Shown: one piece after another, positions 50,085 through 62,609 of the stretch
How the letters are laid out: every line of letters begins with the position of its first letter
Position numbering within the stretch: position 1 is the stretch's first letter
DNA from: Halospeciosus flavus
Lineage (GTDB): Archaea; Halobacteriota; Halobacteria; Halobacteriales; Halobacteriaceae
Reading direction: 5' to 3'
Length of the DNA stretch: 64,000 nt
Assembly: GCF_029814175.1 (NCBI RefSeq)
Contig: NZ_CP122312.1
Span: 806,001-870,000 of the forward strand
Program-made: the position numbers and the translations under genes
The notes under the pieces: generated by a model
Seen by the model: the letters and a program-made list of their open reading frames with translations, nothing else
Databases searched by the model: none
What the model was told of the DNA's origin: nothing

Positions 50085-51592
50085 TGGACGACCTCCTCTC
50101 GCGACGGGTGCGCGCCTCGCCGGACGCGACCGCACTCGTCGATTCACAGTCCGAGCGCGAGTGGACGTTCGCCGACCTCGACGACGCCGTCGACGCGACC
50201 GCGTGTCGCCTCGCCGAACTCGGCGTGACCGCGGACGACCGCGTCGGCATCCTGATGGAGACGCGGCCCGCGTTCGTGCGACTCGTCTTCGCCGTCGCCC
50301 GACTCGGGGCGGTCGTCGTCCCGCTGAACGCCCGACTCGCCCCCTCGGAACTCGTCGCTCAGCGCGAGGCGGCCGACCTCATCTGTCTCGTCTGCGAGGG
50401 CGACACCGAGGCCGACGCGCTGGCGATGGCGGAACCGGTCCCCGTCGTCTCGATCGACAAACCGCAGAGCGCGGCCGTCGGCCACCTCCCGTCGGTCGAC
50501 ACCGACTCGACGACGGTGACGCCCGTCGTTCGCGACCCGACGGACCCGGTCGCGCTCATGTTCACCTCGGGGACGACCGGGGCGCCGAAGGCGGTCCGAC
50601 TCACGCCGCGGAACTTCCTCGCGTCGGCGACGGCCTCGGCGTTCCGACTCGGCGTCGACCCCGACGACCGGTGGCTCTGTCCGCTCTCAATGTACCACAT
50701 GGGCGGACTCTCCGTCGTCGTTCGCTCGGCGCTCTACGGAACGACCGCCGTCCTCACCCGTGGGTTCGACGCCGATACCGCTCTCGACGCCCTCCACGAG
50801 TACGACTGCACGGGCGTCTCGCTCGTCCCGACGATGCTCAAGCGACTGCTCGCCGAGGGGGACCTCCCCGACTCGTTGCGCTTCGTCCTCGTCGGCGGCG
50901 CACCCACTCCACGGGACCTCGTGGAGACCTGTGCGGAGCGCGACGTCCCCGTCTACCCGAGTTACGGCATGACCGAAGCCACCTCGCAGATCGCCACGGC
51001 CACCCCCCGAGAGGCGTTCGAGGAACCCGGCACCGTCGGCCGGCCGCTCCTCCCGACCGAGGTAACGGTGGTCGACGACGGAAGCCCCCTGCCCGCGGGG
51101 GAGGTCGGCGAACTCGTCGTCGCCGGTCCGACGGTGACTCCCGGGTACGACGACCCCGACCAGACCGCGGAGGCGTTCGGCCCGTACGGGTTCCACACCG
51201 GCGACGTCGGCTACGTCGACGAAGCGGGCAAGATTCACGTCCTCAACCGCCGGTCGGACCGCATCATCACGGGTGGCGAGAACGTCCACCCCGGTGAAGT
51301 GGTCGACGTCCTCCGGTCACACCCGGACGTCGAGACGGCCGCCGTCGTCGGCGTGGAGGACCCCGAGTGGGGTGAACGCGTCGCCGCGCTCGTCGTCCCC
51401 GCCGAAGACACCGAAAGCGCCGACGAGTCGGGTTTGACCGCCGACGACGTCCGCGCGTACTGCCGCGACCGGCTCGCCGGCTACAAGGTCCCGCGGACCG
51501 TCGTCTTCGTCGACTCGCTCCCGCGGACGGCGTCGGGGACCGTCGACCGCGCCGCCGCCCGCGAGCGCGTCGCACAGGCGACCGACCTTTAA
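50084..51592 (+). CDS. menE: o-Succinylbenzoate-CoA ligase
   Basis: The 502-residue adenylate-forming enzyme activates o-succinylbenzoate to its CoA ester. The AMP-binding motif is MFTSGTTGAPKAVRL, followed by SYGMTEATSQIATATP, the hinge region HTGDVGYVDEAGKIHVLNRR and SDRIITGGENVHPGEV, and the C-terminal Lys in PRTVVFVDSLPRTASGTVDR. ATG 50084 is chosen (TGATG overlap with the menC stop); GTG 50081 would add one residue. It is the last gene of the men operon. Confidence 0.93.
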   Translation: MDDLLSRRVRASPDATALVDSQSEREWTFADLDDAVDATACRLAELGVTADDRVGILMETRPAFVRLVFAVARLGAVVVPLNARLAPSELVAQREAADLICLVCEGDTEADALAMAEPVPVVSIDKPQSAAVGHLPSVDTDSTTVTPVVRDPTDPVALMFTSGTTGAPKAVRLTPRNFLASATASAFRLGVDPDDRWLCPLSMYHMGGLSVVVRSALYGTTAVLTRGFDADTALDALHEYDCTGVSLVPTMLKRLLAEGDLPDSLRFVLVGGAPTPRDLVETCAERDVPVYPSYGMTEATSQIATATPREAFEEPGTVGRPLLPTEVTVVDDGSPLPAGEVGELVVAGPTVTPGYDDPDQTAEAFGPYGFHTGDVGYVDEAGKIHVLNRRSDRIITGGENVHPGEVVDVLRSHPDVETAAVVGVEDPEWGERVAALVVPAEDTESADESGLTADDVRAYCRDRLAGYKVPRTVVFVDSLPRTASGTVDRAAARERVAQATDL

Positions 51593-51616
51593 GCGACCGC
51601 CGCCCTACTTCCGCCC

Positions 51617-52345
51617 GTGTGCACTCTCGCCTTCGCCTGGCACGCGTTCGACGACGCGCCGCTGCTCGTGGCGGCGAACCGCGACGAGTCGCTCGGCCGG
51701 CCGTCCGAACCACCGGTCGAGCGCGAGTGGGGTCGGCGCGTCCTCGCGCCGAAAGACCGCGAAGCAGGGGGGACGTGGATGGGTATCAACGACGCCGGAC
51801 TCTTCGTCGGCGTGACGAACCTCTGGACCGACGTCGACGGCGGCGGGGAGCGGTCCCGCGGGTTGCTCGTCCGCGACGCCCTCGGCGCGGCCGACGCACG
51901 GGAGGCGCGCGCCCTCGTCCGCGAGGCGGTCGACGCGGACCGCTACAACGGGTTCTACCTCGTCCTCGCCGACGCCCGTGGCGGTACCGGTGTCGACTCC
52001 GATTCCGACGCCGACGCGTTCTGTTGCTGGTGGGACGGGGCACTCCACGAGACGTCGTTCGACCCCGGCGTCCACGTCGTCGCCAACGAGGGGTTCGACG
52101 ACGGGGACGAGAAGTCCCGGTGGGTCCGCGACGCCCTCCGCGACTGCGAGTCGCCCGAGGCGTGGCGCTCGCGGGCGCGCGAGACGCTCCGGAACCACGA
52201 ACACGAGGTGTGTGTCCACGGCGACGACTACGGTACGCGCTCCTCCACGCTGCTCACGGTCGACGACGCGGGTGAGGCAACCGTCGAGTTCGCCGACGGA
52301 CCGCCTTGCGAGACGACGTACGGTGACCCACTCTCGTTCTCCTGA
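51617..52345 (+). CDS. NRDE (TANGO2-like) protein
   Basis: The 242-residue protein starts at GTG 51617 with CTLAFAWHAFDDAPLLVAAN and then the name-giving NRDE motif in AANRDESLGRPSEPP, followed by GGTWMGINDAGLFVGVTNLW. The N-terminal Cys after the initiator suits an Ntn-hydrolase-like nucleophile. Eukaryotic TANGO2 is linked to heme or lipid handling, but the archaeal role is open. It starts 24 nt after menE and could be cotranscribed with the men operon. Confidence 0.85.
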   Translation: MCTLAFAWHAFDDAPLLVAANRDESLGRPSEPPVEREWGRRVLAPKDREAGGTWMGINDAGLFVGVTNLWTDVDGGGERSRGLLVRDALGAADAREARALVREAVDADRYNGFYLVLADARGGTGVDSDSDADAFCCWWDGALHETSFDPGVHVVANEGFDDGDEKSRWVRDALRDCESPEAWRSRARETLRNHEHEVCVHGDDYGTRSSTLLTVDDAGEATVEFADGPPCETTYGDPLSFS

Positions 52346-52467
52346 CTCGTGACGCCGTACCCGGCCCAGCACTCGACCGACGGGGGAGGGCTGTCGACGG
52401 GCGACTCGCCCGAGTGGCCCGCGGTCGACCTACAAGAGTTAAACCCGTCGCGCTCGCGTGTACGAAC

Positions 52468-52830
52468 ATGAGCGCCGGAGACACGGACCCCGAAGCAGAC
52501 CTCTCCGAAGACGAGCGTCGCGCCCTCGAACTCGTCCGCCAGGAGGGGAGTATCTACCAGAGTGACTTCTGGAAGGAACTCGACGTCTCCTCCCGGAAGG
52601 GGAGTCGCATCGCGAAGAAACTCGAAGAGAAGGGCCTCGTCGAACGCGAGGACGCCGTCTACAACGGGAACACGACCTACCTCATCGAGCCCATCATCAA
52701 CGAGCGGAACCTCGACTTCTCGCTGCTGATGGCCGGCGACATGCTCTCTCCCTACGTGGGCGAGGAGGAGGTCGACCCCCAGAGCGACGCCTTCTCGCAG
52801 TGGATCATGAACCTCGTCTACGAGGAGTGA
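52468..52830 (+). CDS. Winged-helix DNA-binding protein
   Basis: The 120-residue protein has a winged-helix core (ALELVRQEGSIYQSDFWKEL, then VSSRKGSRIAKKLEEKGLVE, with the wing around NTTYLIEP) and a helical C-terminal end (DAFSQWIMNLVYEE). It is a haloarchaeal MarR/Lrp-like regulator of unknown target. ATG 52468 is chosen because a TATA-like AGTTAAACC lies about 28 nt upstream, which would make a leaderless message. It converges on the UspA gene. Confidence 0.8.
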   Translation: MSAGDTDPEADLSEDERRALELVRQEGSIYQSDFWKELDVSSRKGSRIAKKLEEKGLVEREDAVYNGNTTYLIEPIINERNLDFSLLMAGDMLSPYVGEEEVDPQSDAFSQWIMNLVYEE

Positions 52831-52907
52831 CCGACCGCGACGGCACCTGCACCTGCGCCACCGACTGTCCCTGCGGCCCGCACCTGCGTCCGCGAGGCGG
52901 GTGACGG

Positions 52908-53624
52908 CTACTCGGCCGTCTCGCCGCTGTCCGTCTCCGATTCTTCGACCGCGCGGACGACGAACACCGGACCGAGTGCCTCCGTGGCGACCCGGTCTTC
53001 GAGTTCGCCGAACACCCACTCGGAGAGCGTCGGTTGTGGCTCACCCATGACGATGGCGTCGTAGTCGACGGCCGCCGCGGCGATGGCCTCGACCGGGTTG
53101 CCCTCCGGGCCGGTCTCGGTCGTGACCCGCTCGGAGGAGAGTCCCGCCGCGTCGAGGGCCGCCTGCACGTCGCTGGCCTCCAGCGTCTCGTCGAGACCGA
53201 ACACCGTCACCTCGATGTCGCGGTCGGCGACGAGGGCGGCGACGAACTCGGCGACGCGGTTCACGTCCGCCTTCCCGACGAGTGGGACGAGGAGTCGGTC
53301 GACGTCCATCGCCGCGCCGGGATGGACGACGGCGTCGACCTCCTCGTCGTGGGCGATGCGACCGATGGTCTGCTCGGCCTCGCCGGTGAACACCATCCGC
53401 GTCTCGGCCGTCGCGCCCGCGTCCTCGAAGGCCTCGCGGACCTCGTCGAGTTTCTTCTGGGCACGCTCGCCGAACTGCTCGCGGGCCGCGTCCGGCGGCG
53501 TCTGGTCGGGCACCTCGTAGTAGCCGAGCACGATCACTTCGGTCGGCGACAGGAACTCGAAGAGTCCCGCCGCGACGGACTCGTCCTCCAGGACACGGAG
53601 CGGAAGTAGGACTGTAGCTGTCAT
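52908..53624 (-). CDS. Universal stress protein, UspA family
   Basis: The 238-residue protein is an alpha/beta UspA-type domain with a C-terminal repeat. The start TVLLPLRVLEDESVAAGLFE and TRMVFTGEAEQTIGRIAHDE belong to the first part; the C-terminal part has YDAIVMGEPQPTLSEWVFGE in place of the usual G-x2-G-x9-G(S/T) ATP loop, so nucleotide binding is uncertain. It starts directly after the APC permease stop codon (no gap), and such USP-APC pairs probably act together, the USP as a cytosolic regulator. Confidence 0.85.
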   Translation of the reverse strand: MTATVLLPLRVLEDESVAAGLFEFLSPTEVIVLGYYEVPDQTPPDAAREQFGERAQKKLDEVREAFEDAGATAETRMVFTGEAEQTIGRIAHDEEVDAVVHPGAAMDVDRLLVPLVGKADVNRVAEFVAALVADRDIEVTVFGLDETLEASDVQAALDAAGLSSERVTTETGPEGNPVEAIAAAAVDYDAIVMGEPQPTLSEWVFGELEDRVATEALGPVFVVRAVEESETDSGETAE

Positions 53625-55064
53625 CTAGAGCACCCCCTTGAGTTCGACGTCGCGAGCGTAGTAGAAGTACCACCCGGCCGCGACGACCATCAGGACGACG
53701 CCGATTATCTGTGAGAGCGATTGCATGAACGCGATGAGGCCGAAACTGGCGACGGCGCCGACGCCGGCCACCAGCGGGTACGCCGGGACGCGGAAGTCCG
53801 GGTCGTACCACTCGGGTGAGTTGCGCCGCATCTGGAAGAGCGCGACGCAGATGAGTCCGTACATGACGAGGTGGAGGAAGGAGGCTACCTCGGCGAGGAC
53901 GGCCGTCCGCCCGGAGGCGACCAGCAGGAGGACGGGCACGCCGGCCATCGTCAGCGCGACGTGGGGCGTCCCGTACTCGAGGTTGACCGCGCCGGCTTTC
54001 TTCGGGAGGAGGGCGTCGCGGCTGAGCGCGTACACCGCGCGCGAGGAACTCATGATGGACGCGTTCGCGCTGGACACCGTCGCCAGGAGGCCCGCGGCGA
54101 GGATGGCGATGGCGCCGATGGGTCCGAAGAAGGACCCGGCGACCTCGACCATCGCGGTCTCGCCGAAGGAGGCGAGGCGCTTGCTCCCGAACGCGCTCGT
54201 CGCGACGAAGATGGTCGCGACGTAGAAGACGGTCACGAGGATGACCGACCCGACCATCGCCAGCGGGAGGTTGCGACCCGGTTTCTTGATCTCGCCGGCG
54301 ATGGTGGCGATCTGTGCGAATCCGAGGTAGGAGGTGAAGACGAGCGCCGCCGTCGTGACGATCGGCGTCGTGCCGAACGGGGCGAACGTTTCGGGCGTGG
54401 ACGCTCGTCCGAACACGCCGAGGGCGTCGAGTCCACCGTAGCCGAGGAACAGCGAGAGGATGACCAGCAGGAGGGCGACGACGCCGTTCTGGAGTTTCGC
54501 CGTGTTCTCGGTCCCGGTGAAGCTCATCCCCGTGAGGAGCGCGCCGAAGACGAAGCCCAGTGCCGTGGTGGGCGGGACGGGCCACGCGATCGTGACGCCC
54601 GCGCGGGCGAGCAACTCCACGGCGTAACTCCCGAAGCCGACGAGGTAGAACGCCGAGGCGAACACCAGCCCCAACCAGAGGCTGATGCCGACCATCGCAC
54701 CGGCCATCGTCCCGAGCGCACGCGAGATGAAGTAGTAGCCGCCACCGCTGCGCGGCATCGCCGTCGCGAGTTCGGAGGCCGGGAGCGCCACGAGGAGCGC
54801 GATGACGCCGCCGATGGCGTACGAGGCGGCCGCCGCGGGGCCGGCCCGTCCGGCCGCGATTCCGGGGAAGACGAAGATACCGGCACCGATCATCGTTCCG
54901 ACGCCGACGGCGAGTCCACCGACGAGACCGATGGTCCGTTCGAGCTGTACTCCTTCCTCGTGGACGGTCGCCTCGTCGGTGGTCTCACCGACCTCGGTAC
55001 TACTCGGGGCTTCACCCGCCCGGTTCTCACCGGAAGGCGGTGGAGCGTTCTCCGCAGAATCCAT
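53625..55064 (-). CDS. APC-superfamily amino-acid permease
   Basis: The 479-residue transporter has a hydrophilic N-terminus and 12 hydrophobic helices. TM1 carries the APC substrate motif [14 protein letters not shown], and TM6 the stretch [20 protein letters not shown]. Amino acids or amines are the probable substrates. ATG 55064 gives the start [17 protein letters not shown]; the open frame upstream belongs to a shadow of gatA. The UspA gene follows at its stop codon, which suggests joint regulation. Exchange or proton symport cannot be told apart. Confidence 0.9.
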   Translation of the reverse strand: MDSAENAPPPSGENRAGEAPSSTEVGETTDEATVHEEGVQLERTIGLVGGLAVGVGTMIGAGIFVFPGIAAGRAGPAAAASYAIGGVIALLVALPASELATAMPRSGGGYYFISRALGTMAGAMVGISLWLGLVFASAFYLVGFGSYAVELLARAGVTIAWPVPPTTALGFVFGALLTGMSFTGTENTAKLQNGVVALLLVILSLFLGYGGLDALGVFGRASTPETFAPFGTTPIVTTAALVFTSYLGFAQIATIAGEIKKPGRNLPLAMVGSVILVTVFYVATIFVATSAFGSKRLASFGETAMVEVAGSFFGPIGAIAILAAGLLATVSSANASIMSSSRAVYALSRDALLPKKAGAVNLEYGTPHVALTMAGVPVLLLVASGRTAVLAEVASFLHLVMYGLICVALFQMRRNSPEWYDPDFRVPAYPLVAGVGAVASFGLIAFMQSLSQIIGVVLMVVAAGWYFYYARDVELKGVL

Positions 55065-55135
55065 GTGTCGAAGACACAGAGAGGGGCCGGAAAGGTACTG
55101 TGGCCGTAGAGAAGAGAACGCGGTGGAGCGTCGGT

Positions 55136-56422
55136 CTACGCGAGGAGACTCCCGGCCCGGACGATCGTCTCCTCCTCGAACTTCGGCCCGACGAACTGGA
55201 GGCCGACGGGGAGTCCGTCGACGTTGCCGGCGGGGACGGAGATGGCGGGGAGGTTCGCGAGGTTCACCGCGACGGTGTTCGCGTCGGAGAGGTACATCCG
55301 GAGCGGGTCGTCGAGGCTCTCGCCGAGTTTCGGCGGGAGGACGGGCATCGTCGGCGTCGCGAGGACGTCGACCTCCTCGAACGCCTCGTCGAAGTCCTGC
55401 TCGACCCACGCGCGGGCGTTCTGCGCCTGCTTGTAGTACTTGTCGTGGTAGCCCGCGGAGAGGGCGTAGGTGCCGAGGAGGATGCGTCGCTTGACTTCGG
55501 CGCCGAAGTTCTCGGCGCGAGTCTCGGCGAACGCCTCGTTCCAGTTGCCCTCGTAGCCGCCGCTCGCTTCACTCGCGGAGACCCCGTAGCGGACGCCGTC
55601 GAAGCGCGCGAGGTTCGAGGACGCCTCGGACATCGCGATGACGTAGTAGGCCGCGATGGCGTGTTCGAGGGAGGGGAGCGAGACCTCGACGATTTCGGCC
55701 CCCTCGTCGCGGTACTGGTCGAGTGCCGTCTCGAAGGTGGTCCGGACGGGGTCGGTGGAGTTCTCGACCAGGTCCGTGACGACGCCGATGGTCATCTCGG
55801 AGACGTCGCCGTCGGCGGCGGCCGCGTAGTCGCTCTCGTCACCCTCGTCGTGGGTCGTCCCGTCGTTGGGGTCGGAGCCGGCGATGACGTCGAGGACGCG
55901 CGCCGCCTCGGTGACCGTCGGCGCGATGGGGCCGACCTGTTCGAGGGAGTTCGCGTACGCGACGAGTCCGTAGCGCGAGACCAGCCCGTAGGTGGGCTTG
56001 ATGCCGACGACGCCGCAGTAGGCGGCGGGACAACGGACGGACCCGCCCGTGTCGGTGCCCAACGCGACGTCGGCCTCGCCGGCCGCGACGGCCGCCGCCG
56101 AGCCACCCGAGGAACCGCCGGGGACGCGCTCGGGATCGACCGGATTCTTCGTCGGGCCGTAGGCGGACGTCTCCGTAGTCGTCCCCATGCCGAACTCGTC
56201 CATGTTCGCCTTCCCGTCGACGACGGCGCCGGCGTCCTTCAGCCGTTCGACGACGGTCGCGTCGTACGGCGGGACGTAGTCGTCGAGCATCGCGGAACCG
56301 CAAGTCGTCCGGACCCCCTCGGTGGAGATGTTGTCCTTCACGGCGACGGTCGTCCCCGCGAGCGGCCCCTCGTCGGCGCCTTCGACGTGTGCGTCGGTGA
56401 TGTAGGTGTTCAGGTCGGTCAT
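55136..56422 (-). CDS. gatA: Asp-tRNA(Asn)/Glu-tRNA(Gln) amidotransferase subunit A
   Basis: The 428-residue amidase releases ammonia from Gln for GatB. The catalytic Ser-cisSer-Lys triad is visible: Lys29 in TVAVKDNIS, and Ser residues in [16 protein letters not shown] and [15 protein letters not shown]. The length is at the short end for GatA, with the N-terminal ~50 residues of bacterial enzymes missing, as in other haloarchaea. ATG 56422 lies 1 nt after the gatC stop on the same strand. gatB is not in the window. Confidence 0.94.
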   Translation of the reverse strand: MTDLNTYITDAHVEGADEGPLAGTTVAVKDNISTEGVRTTCGSAMLDDYVPPYDATVVERLKDAGAVVDGKANMDEFGMGTTTETSAYGPTKNPVDPERVPGGSSGGSAAAVAAGEADVALGTDTGGSVRCPAAYCGVVGIKPTYGLVSRYGLVAYANSLEQVGPIAPTVTEAARVLDVIAGSDPNDGTTHDEGDESDYAAAADGDVSEMTIGVVTDLVENSTDPVRTTFETALDQYRDEGAEIVEVSLPSLEHAIAAYYVIAMSEASSNLARFDGVRYGVSASEASGGYEGNWNEAFAETRAENFGAEVKRRILLGTYALSAGYHDKYYKQAQNARAWVEQDFDEAFEEVDVLATPTMPVLPPKLGESLDDPLRMYLSDANTVAVNLANLPAISVPAGNVDGLPVGLQFVGPKFEEETIVRAGSLLA

Positions 56423-56423
56423 G

Positions 56424-56699
56424 TTACGAAACCCGCGGTCCCTTGAAGAATCCGTCCTCGGTCTCCGGTGCGTTCTCGAGTGCCTCCTCCTGCGAGAGTC
56501 CCTCGTGGATCTCGTCGGCACGCATGACGTTCACCAGTTCCGGTTCGGACTCGACCTCGGGCACCTCGTCGAGCGCCTCGAAGTGGTCGAGGATGTCCGC
56601 GAACTGTCCGGCGAAGCGTTCGACCTCCTCGTCGTCGAGGTCGACGCGCGCAAGCTCCGCGACGTGACGGACTTCGTCCTCGTCGACGCGTTCGCTCAT
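56424..56699 (-). CDS. gatC: Asp-tRNA(Asn)/Glu-tRNA(Gln) amidotransferase subunit C
   Basis: The 91-residue GatC wraps around GatA and GatB to hold the complex. The family pattern is clear: VDEDEVRHVAELARVDLDDE, FADILDHFEALDEVPEVESE and MRADEIHEGLSQEEALENAP ending GFFKGPRVS. ATG 56699 was chosen because upstream residues in the open frame do not match the family. It is first in the gatC-gatA operon. The divergent upstream region leads into the rRNA promoters. Confidence 0.93.
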   Translation of the reverse strand: MSERVDEDEVRHVAELARVDLDDEEVERFAGQFADILDHFEALDEVPEVESEPELVNVMRADEIHEGLSQEEALENAPETEDGFFKGPRVS

Positions 56700-56860
56700 G
56701 TACGAGGCGACGTCCGTTCGGGCGGTAAGGGTTTCGGAACCCCACTCGACGTCGTGGCTCGCGCGTACGCGTAGAAGAAAAACGCCGGTCGCTGTGTCGG
56801 CGTCGCGACAGCAGCCCGTGACGGAAACCACCATGGGGCGCCGACCCGAACGCCCTCCGG

Positions 56861-56908
56861 TTCGACGGTGTTAAGTGTAACCCGGCCATTCGGACTAATG
56901 CGAAGAAC
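56861..56908 (+). promoter_or_regulatory. rRNA promoter P1
   Basis: TTCGACGGTGTTAAGTGTAA with CCCGG and ATGCGAAGAAC following is close to the Halobacterium rRNA promoter consensus. The TTAAGTG box is the TATA-like element. Confidence 0.7.
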
Positions 56909-56984
56909 GTGAGGTGGCCCGGGCACACCCCGGCGCCGCTGATGCATGCTTCCGGGGGGCGTCGTCTCCCGAACTCTCCACGAG

Positions 56985-57034
56985 TTCGAGACGATGCCCT
57001 TAAGTGAATACCACACCTCGGAAGAAATGCGAAC
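56985..57034 (+). promoter_or_regulatory. rRNA promoter P2
   Basis: TTCGAGACGATGCCCTTAAG, then TGAATACCACACC and AAATGCGAACG, repeats the pattern of P1 about 124 nt further down. Confidence 0.7.
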
Positions 57035-57058
57035 GTCTCGGAACAACTCGGACGACGG

Positions 57059-57108
57059 TTCCGACGGGCTTATACCCCGACGGTTCCTACGAGTAAATCC
57101 GAAGGACA
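57059..57108 (+). promoter_or_regulatory. rRNA promoter P3
   Basis: TTCCGACGGGCTTATACCCC and AAATCCGAAGG form a third, more diverged block 74 nt after P2, with TTATA as the box. Confidence 0.6.
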
Positions 57109-57153
57109 TGAGGATTCCACCCCTGCGGTCCGCCGTACACGATGGAATCTGAT

Positions 57154-57171
57154 GTTAGCCCTGGTAGTTCG
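57154..57171 (+). other. 16S processing stem, 5' arm
   Basis: GTTAGCCCTGGTAGTTCG is perfectly complementary over 18 nt to 58884-58901, on the other side of 16S. In archaea such stems carry the bulge-helix-bulge cut by the splicing endonuclease to release pre-16S. Confidence 0.8.
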
Positions 57172-57294
57172 GTGACACTCGGTCGGCTCCCCGACCGCGT
57201 CGCCGAACACTAACGACCATTCACCAATACATCATTTATACGTCATCCCACCACGGGATGACGCCCGCCTATCGCTGGGGCCTCGCCCCAGCAC

Positions 57295-58765
<1,471 letters not shown>

Positions 58766-58883
58766 ACTGACCGGGACCACTCCTTTGGAGTGGCCCACCT
58801 ACATTCCCTGTCGACCCTGGGCGGGTCGACACTCGAATCGTCGTTGTGTTCGTCGCCGCGCCGGCGACCCGGCCGAGCACTTA

Positions 58884-58901
58884 CGAACTACCAGGGCTAA
58901 C
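58884..58901 (+). other. 16S processing stem, 3' arm
   Basis: CGAACTACCAGGGCTAAC pairs with 57154-57171. It lies between 16S and tRNA-Ala, 118 nt after the end of 16S. Confidence 0.8.
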
Positions 58902-58926
58902 GAATCTACTCCCTCGCGGGAGTAGT

Positions 58927-58998
58927 GGGCCCATAGCTCAGTGGGAGAGTGCCTCCTTTGCAAGGAGGATGCCCTGGGTTCGAATCCCAGTGGGTCCA
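58927..58998 (+). tRNA. tRNA-Ala(TGC) in the rRNA spacer
   Basis: The acceptor arm pairs GGGCCCA with TGGGTCC (one G.U). The anticodon stem CCTCC/GGAGG holds the loop TTTGCAA, anticodon TGC. The T arm is CTGGGTTCGAATCCCAG. Discriminator A, no encoded CCA. A tRNA-Ala in the 16S-23S spacer is usual in haloarchaea. Confidence 0.97.
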
Positions 58999-59144
58999 TT
59001 CGATTCGACTCCACCCTCGAAGCGTGTCCCTTAAGTGGGAGACGCAGGAAGGAAGAGTCGAGTTCGACTGATGCACCAGTCCGCGCAAGCGCGACTGGGA
59101 AGGGTCGACGAACGCCCCCTTACCACCGGGGCAGTTCGATGACA

Positions 59145-59165
59145 CCGTGTGTAAGTGCAATCCAG
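59145..59165 (+). other. 23S processing stem, 5' arm
   Basis: The 21-nt arm begins CCGTGTGTAAGTGC and pairs perfectly with 62210-62230. Next to it CTGGAC (59172-59177) can pair with GTCCAG (62197-62202), separated by unpaired ACATTCA and GTGTTAA, giving a bulge-helix-bulge type of cleavage site. Confidence 0.8.
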
Positions 59166-59228
59166 ACATTCACTGGACTCGTATCACCGAGTCTATAATT
59201 AAGAAGTTGAAGTTGAAGTGATCCGACT

Positions 59229-62139
<2,911 letters not shown>

Positions 62140-62209
62140 ATCATATCCGCATCCGGATCACAGAGACATGCTGTGCAGTATAGGTCGGTGATTCGGGTCC
62201 AGGTGTTAA

Positions 62210-62230
62210 CTGGATTGCACTTACACACGG
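62210..62230 (+). other. 23S processing stem, 3' arm
   Basis: CTGGATTGCACTTACACACG plus one G is the perfect complement of 59145-59165. Cleavage here separates pre-23S from the 5S part of the transcript. Confidence 0.8.
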
Positions 62231-62286
62231 TACTCGCCGTCGAGTAGTTCGACGGGCGAGAGTACGAGCCACAGTAGTGGCCGTAA

Positions 62287-62327
62287 CCGACATTGGTAGG
62301 ATCGCGGTTCGATTCCGCGAGTCGGCA
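62287..62327 (+). promoter_or_regulatory. tRNA-like element (t-element) directly before 5S
   Basis: A mini-tRNA shape ends exactly at the 5S start. CCGAC (62287-62291) pairs with GTCGG (62321-62325) as a short acceptor stem, and TCGCGG/CCGCGA close a T-arm-like loop TTCGATT. In Haloferax volcanii tRNase Z makes the 5S 5' end by cutting after such an element, so the same is expected here. Confidence 0.7.
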
Positions 62328-62449
62328 TTACGGCGGCCAGAGCGGTGGGGATCACCCGTACCCATCCCGAACACGGACGTTAAGCCCACCCACGTTCCGG
62401 TCAGTACTGGAGTGCGCGAGCCTCTGGGAAATCCGGTTAGCCGCCGACC
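62328..62449 (+). rRNA. 5S ribosomal RNA
   Basis: The 122-nt gene starts TTACGGCGGCCAGAGCGGTG and ends GTTAGCCGCCGACC; the terminal helix pairs GGCGGCC-side with the 3' GCCGCC. Internal CCCGTACCCATCCCGAACAC is the conserved loop region. It matches haloarchaeal 5S throughout. Confidence 0.97.
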
Positions 62450-62457
62450 AATCATAT

Positions 62458-62490
62458 AGAGCCCGACGCACATCGCGTGCGTCGGGCTCT
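62458..62490 (+). terminator. Terminator of the rRNA operon
   Basis: AGAGCCCGACGCAC (62458-62471) and GTGCGTCGGGCTCT (62477-62490) form a perfect 14-bp GC-rich stem around ATCGC, followed by CTTCATTTG. It is the strongest hairpin in this part of the window and lies 8 nt after 5S. Confidence 0.85.
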
Positions 62491-62609
62491 CTTCATTTGT
62501 ACAACCCACCCATAGTGGGCAACAAGTCTTAACCGCTATCCGTTCCACCCGCTAGTGCAACCGTCGTCTGTGGAGCCACAGAATCGAGACAGCCGGTCGC
62601 ACCTAAATC

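Larger units (their letters stand above)
56700..57294 (+). promoter_or_regulatory. Leader and promoter array of the rRNA operon
   Basis: No protein gene is supported in the 595 nt. Three related promoter blocks can be aligned by TTCGA or TTCCGA followed by a TTAAGTG/TTATA box and an ATGCGAA-type end: 56861-56908, 56985-57034 and 57059-57108. They match the repeated rRNA promoters known from Halobacterium. Downstream come the 5' arm of the 16S processing stem (57154-57171), a possible internal promoter (TTTATA, 57235-57240) and a small hairpin with CATCCC/GGGATG directly before 16S. Confidence 0.75.
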
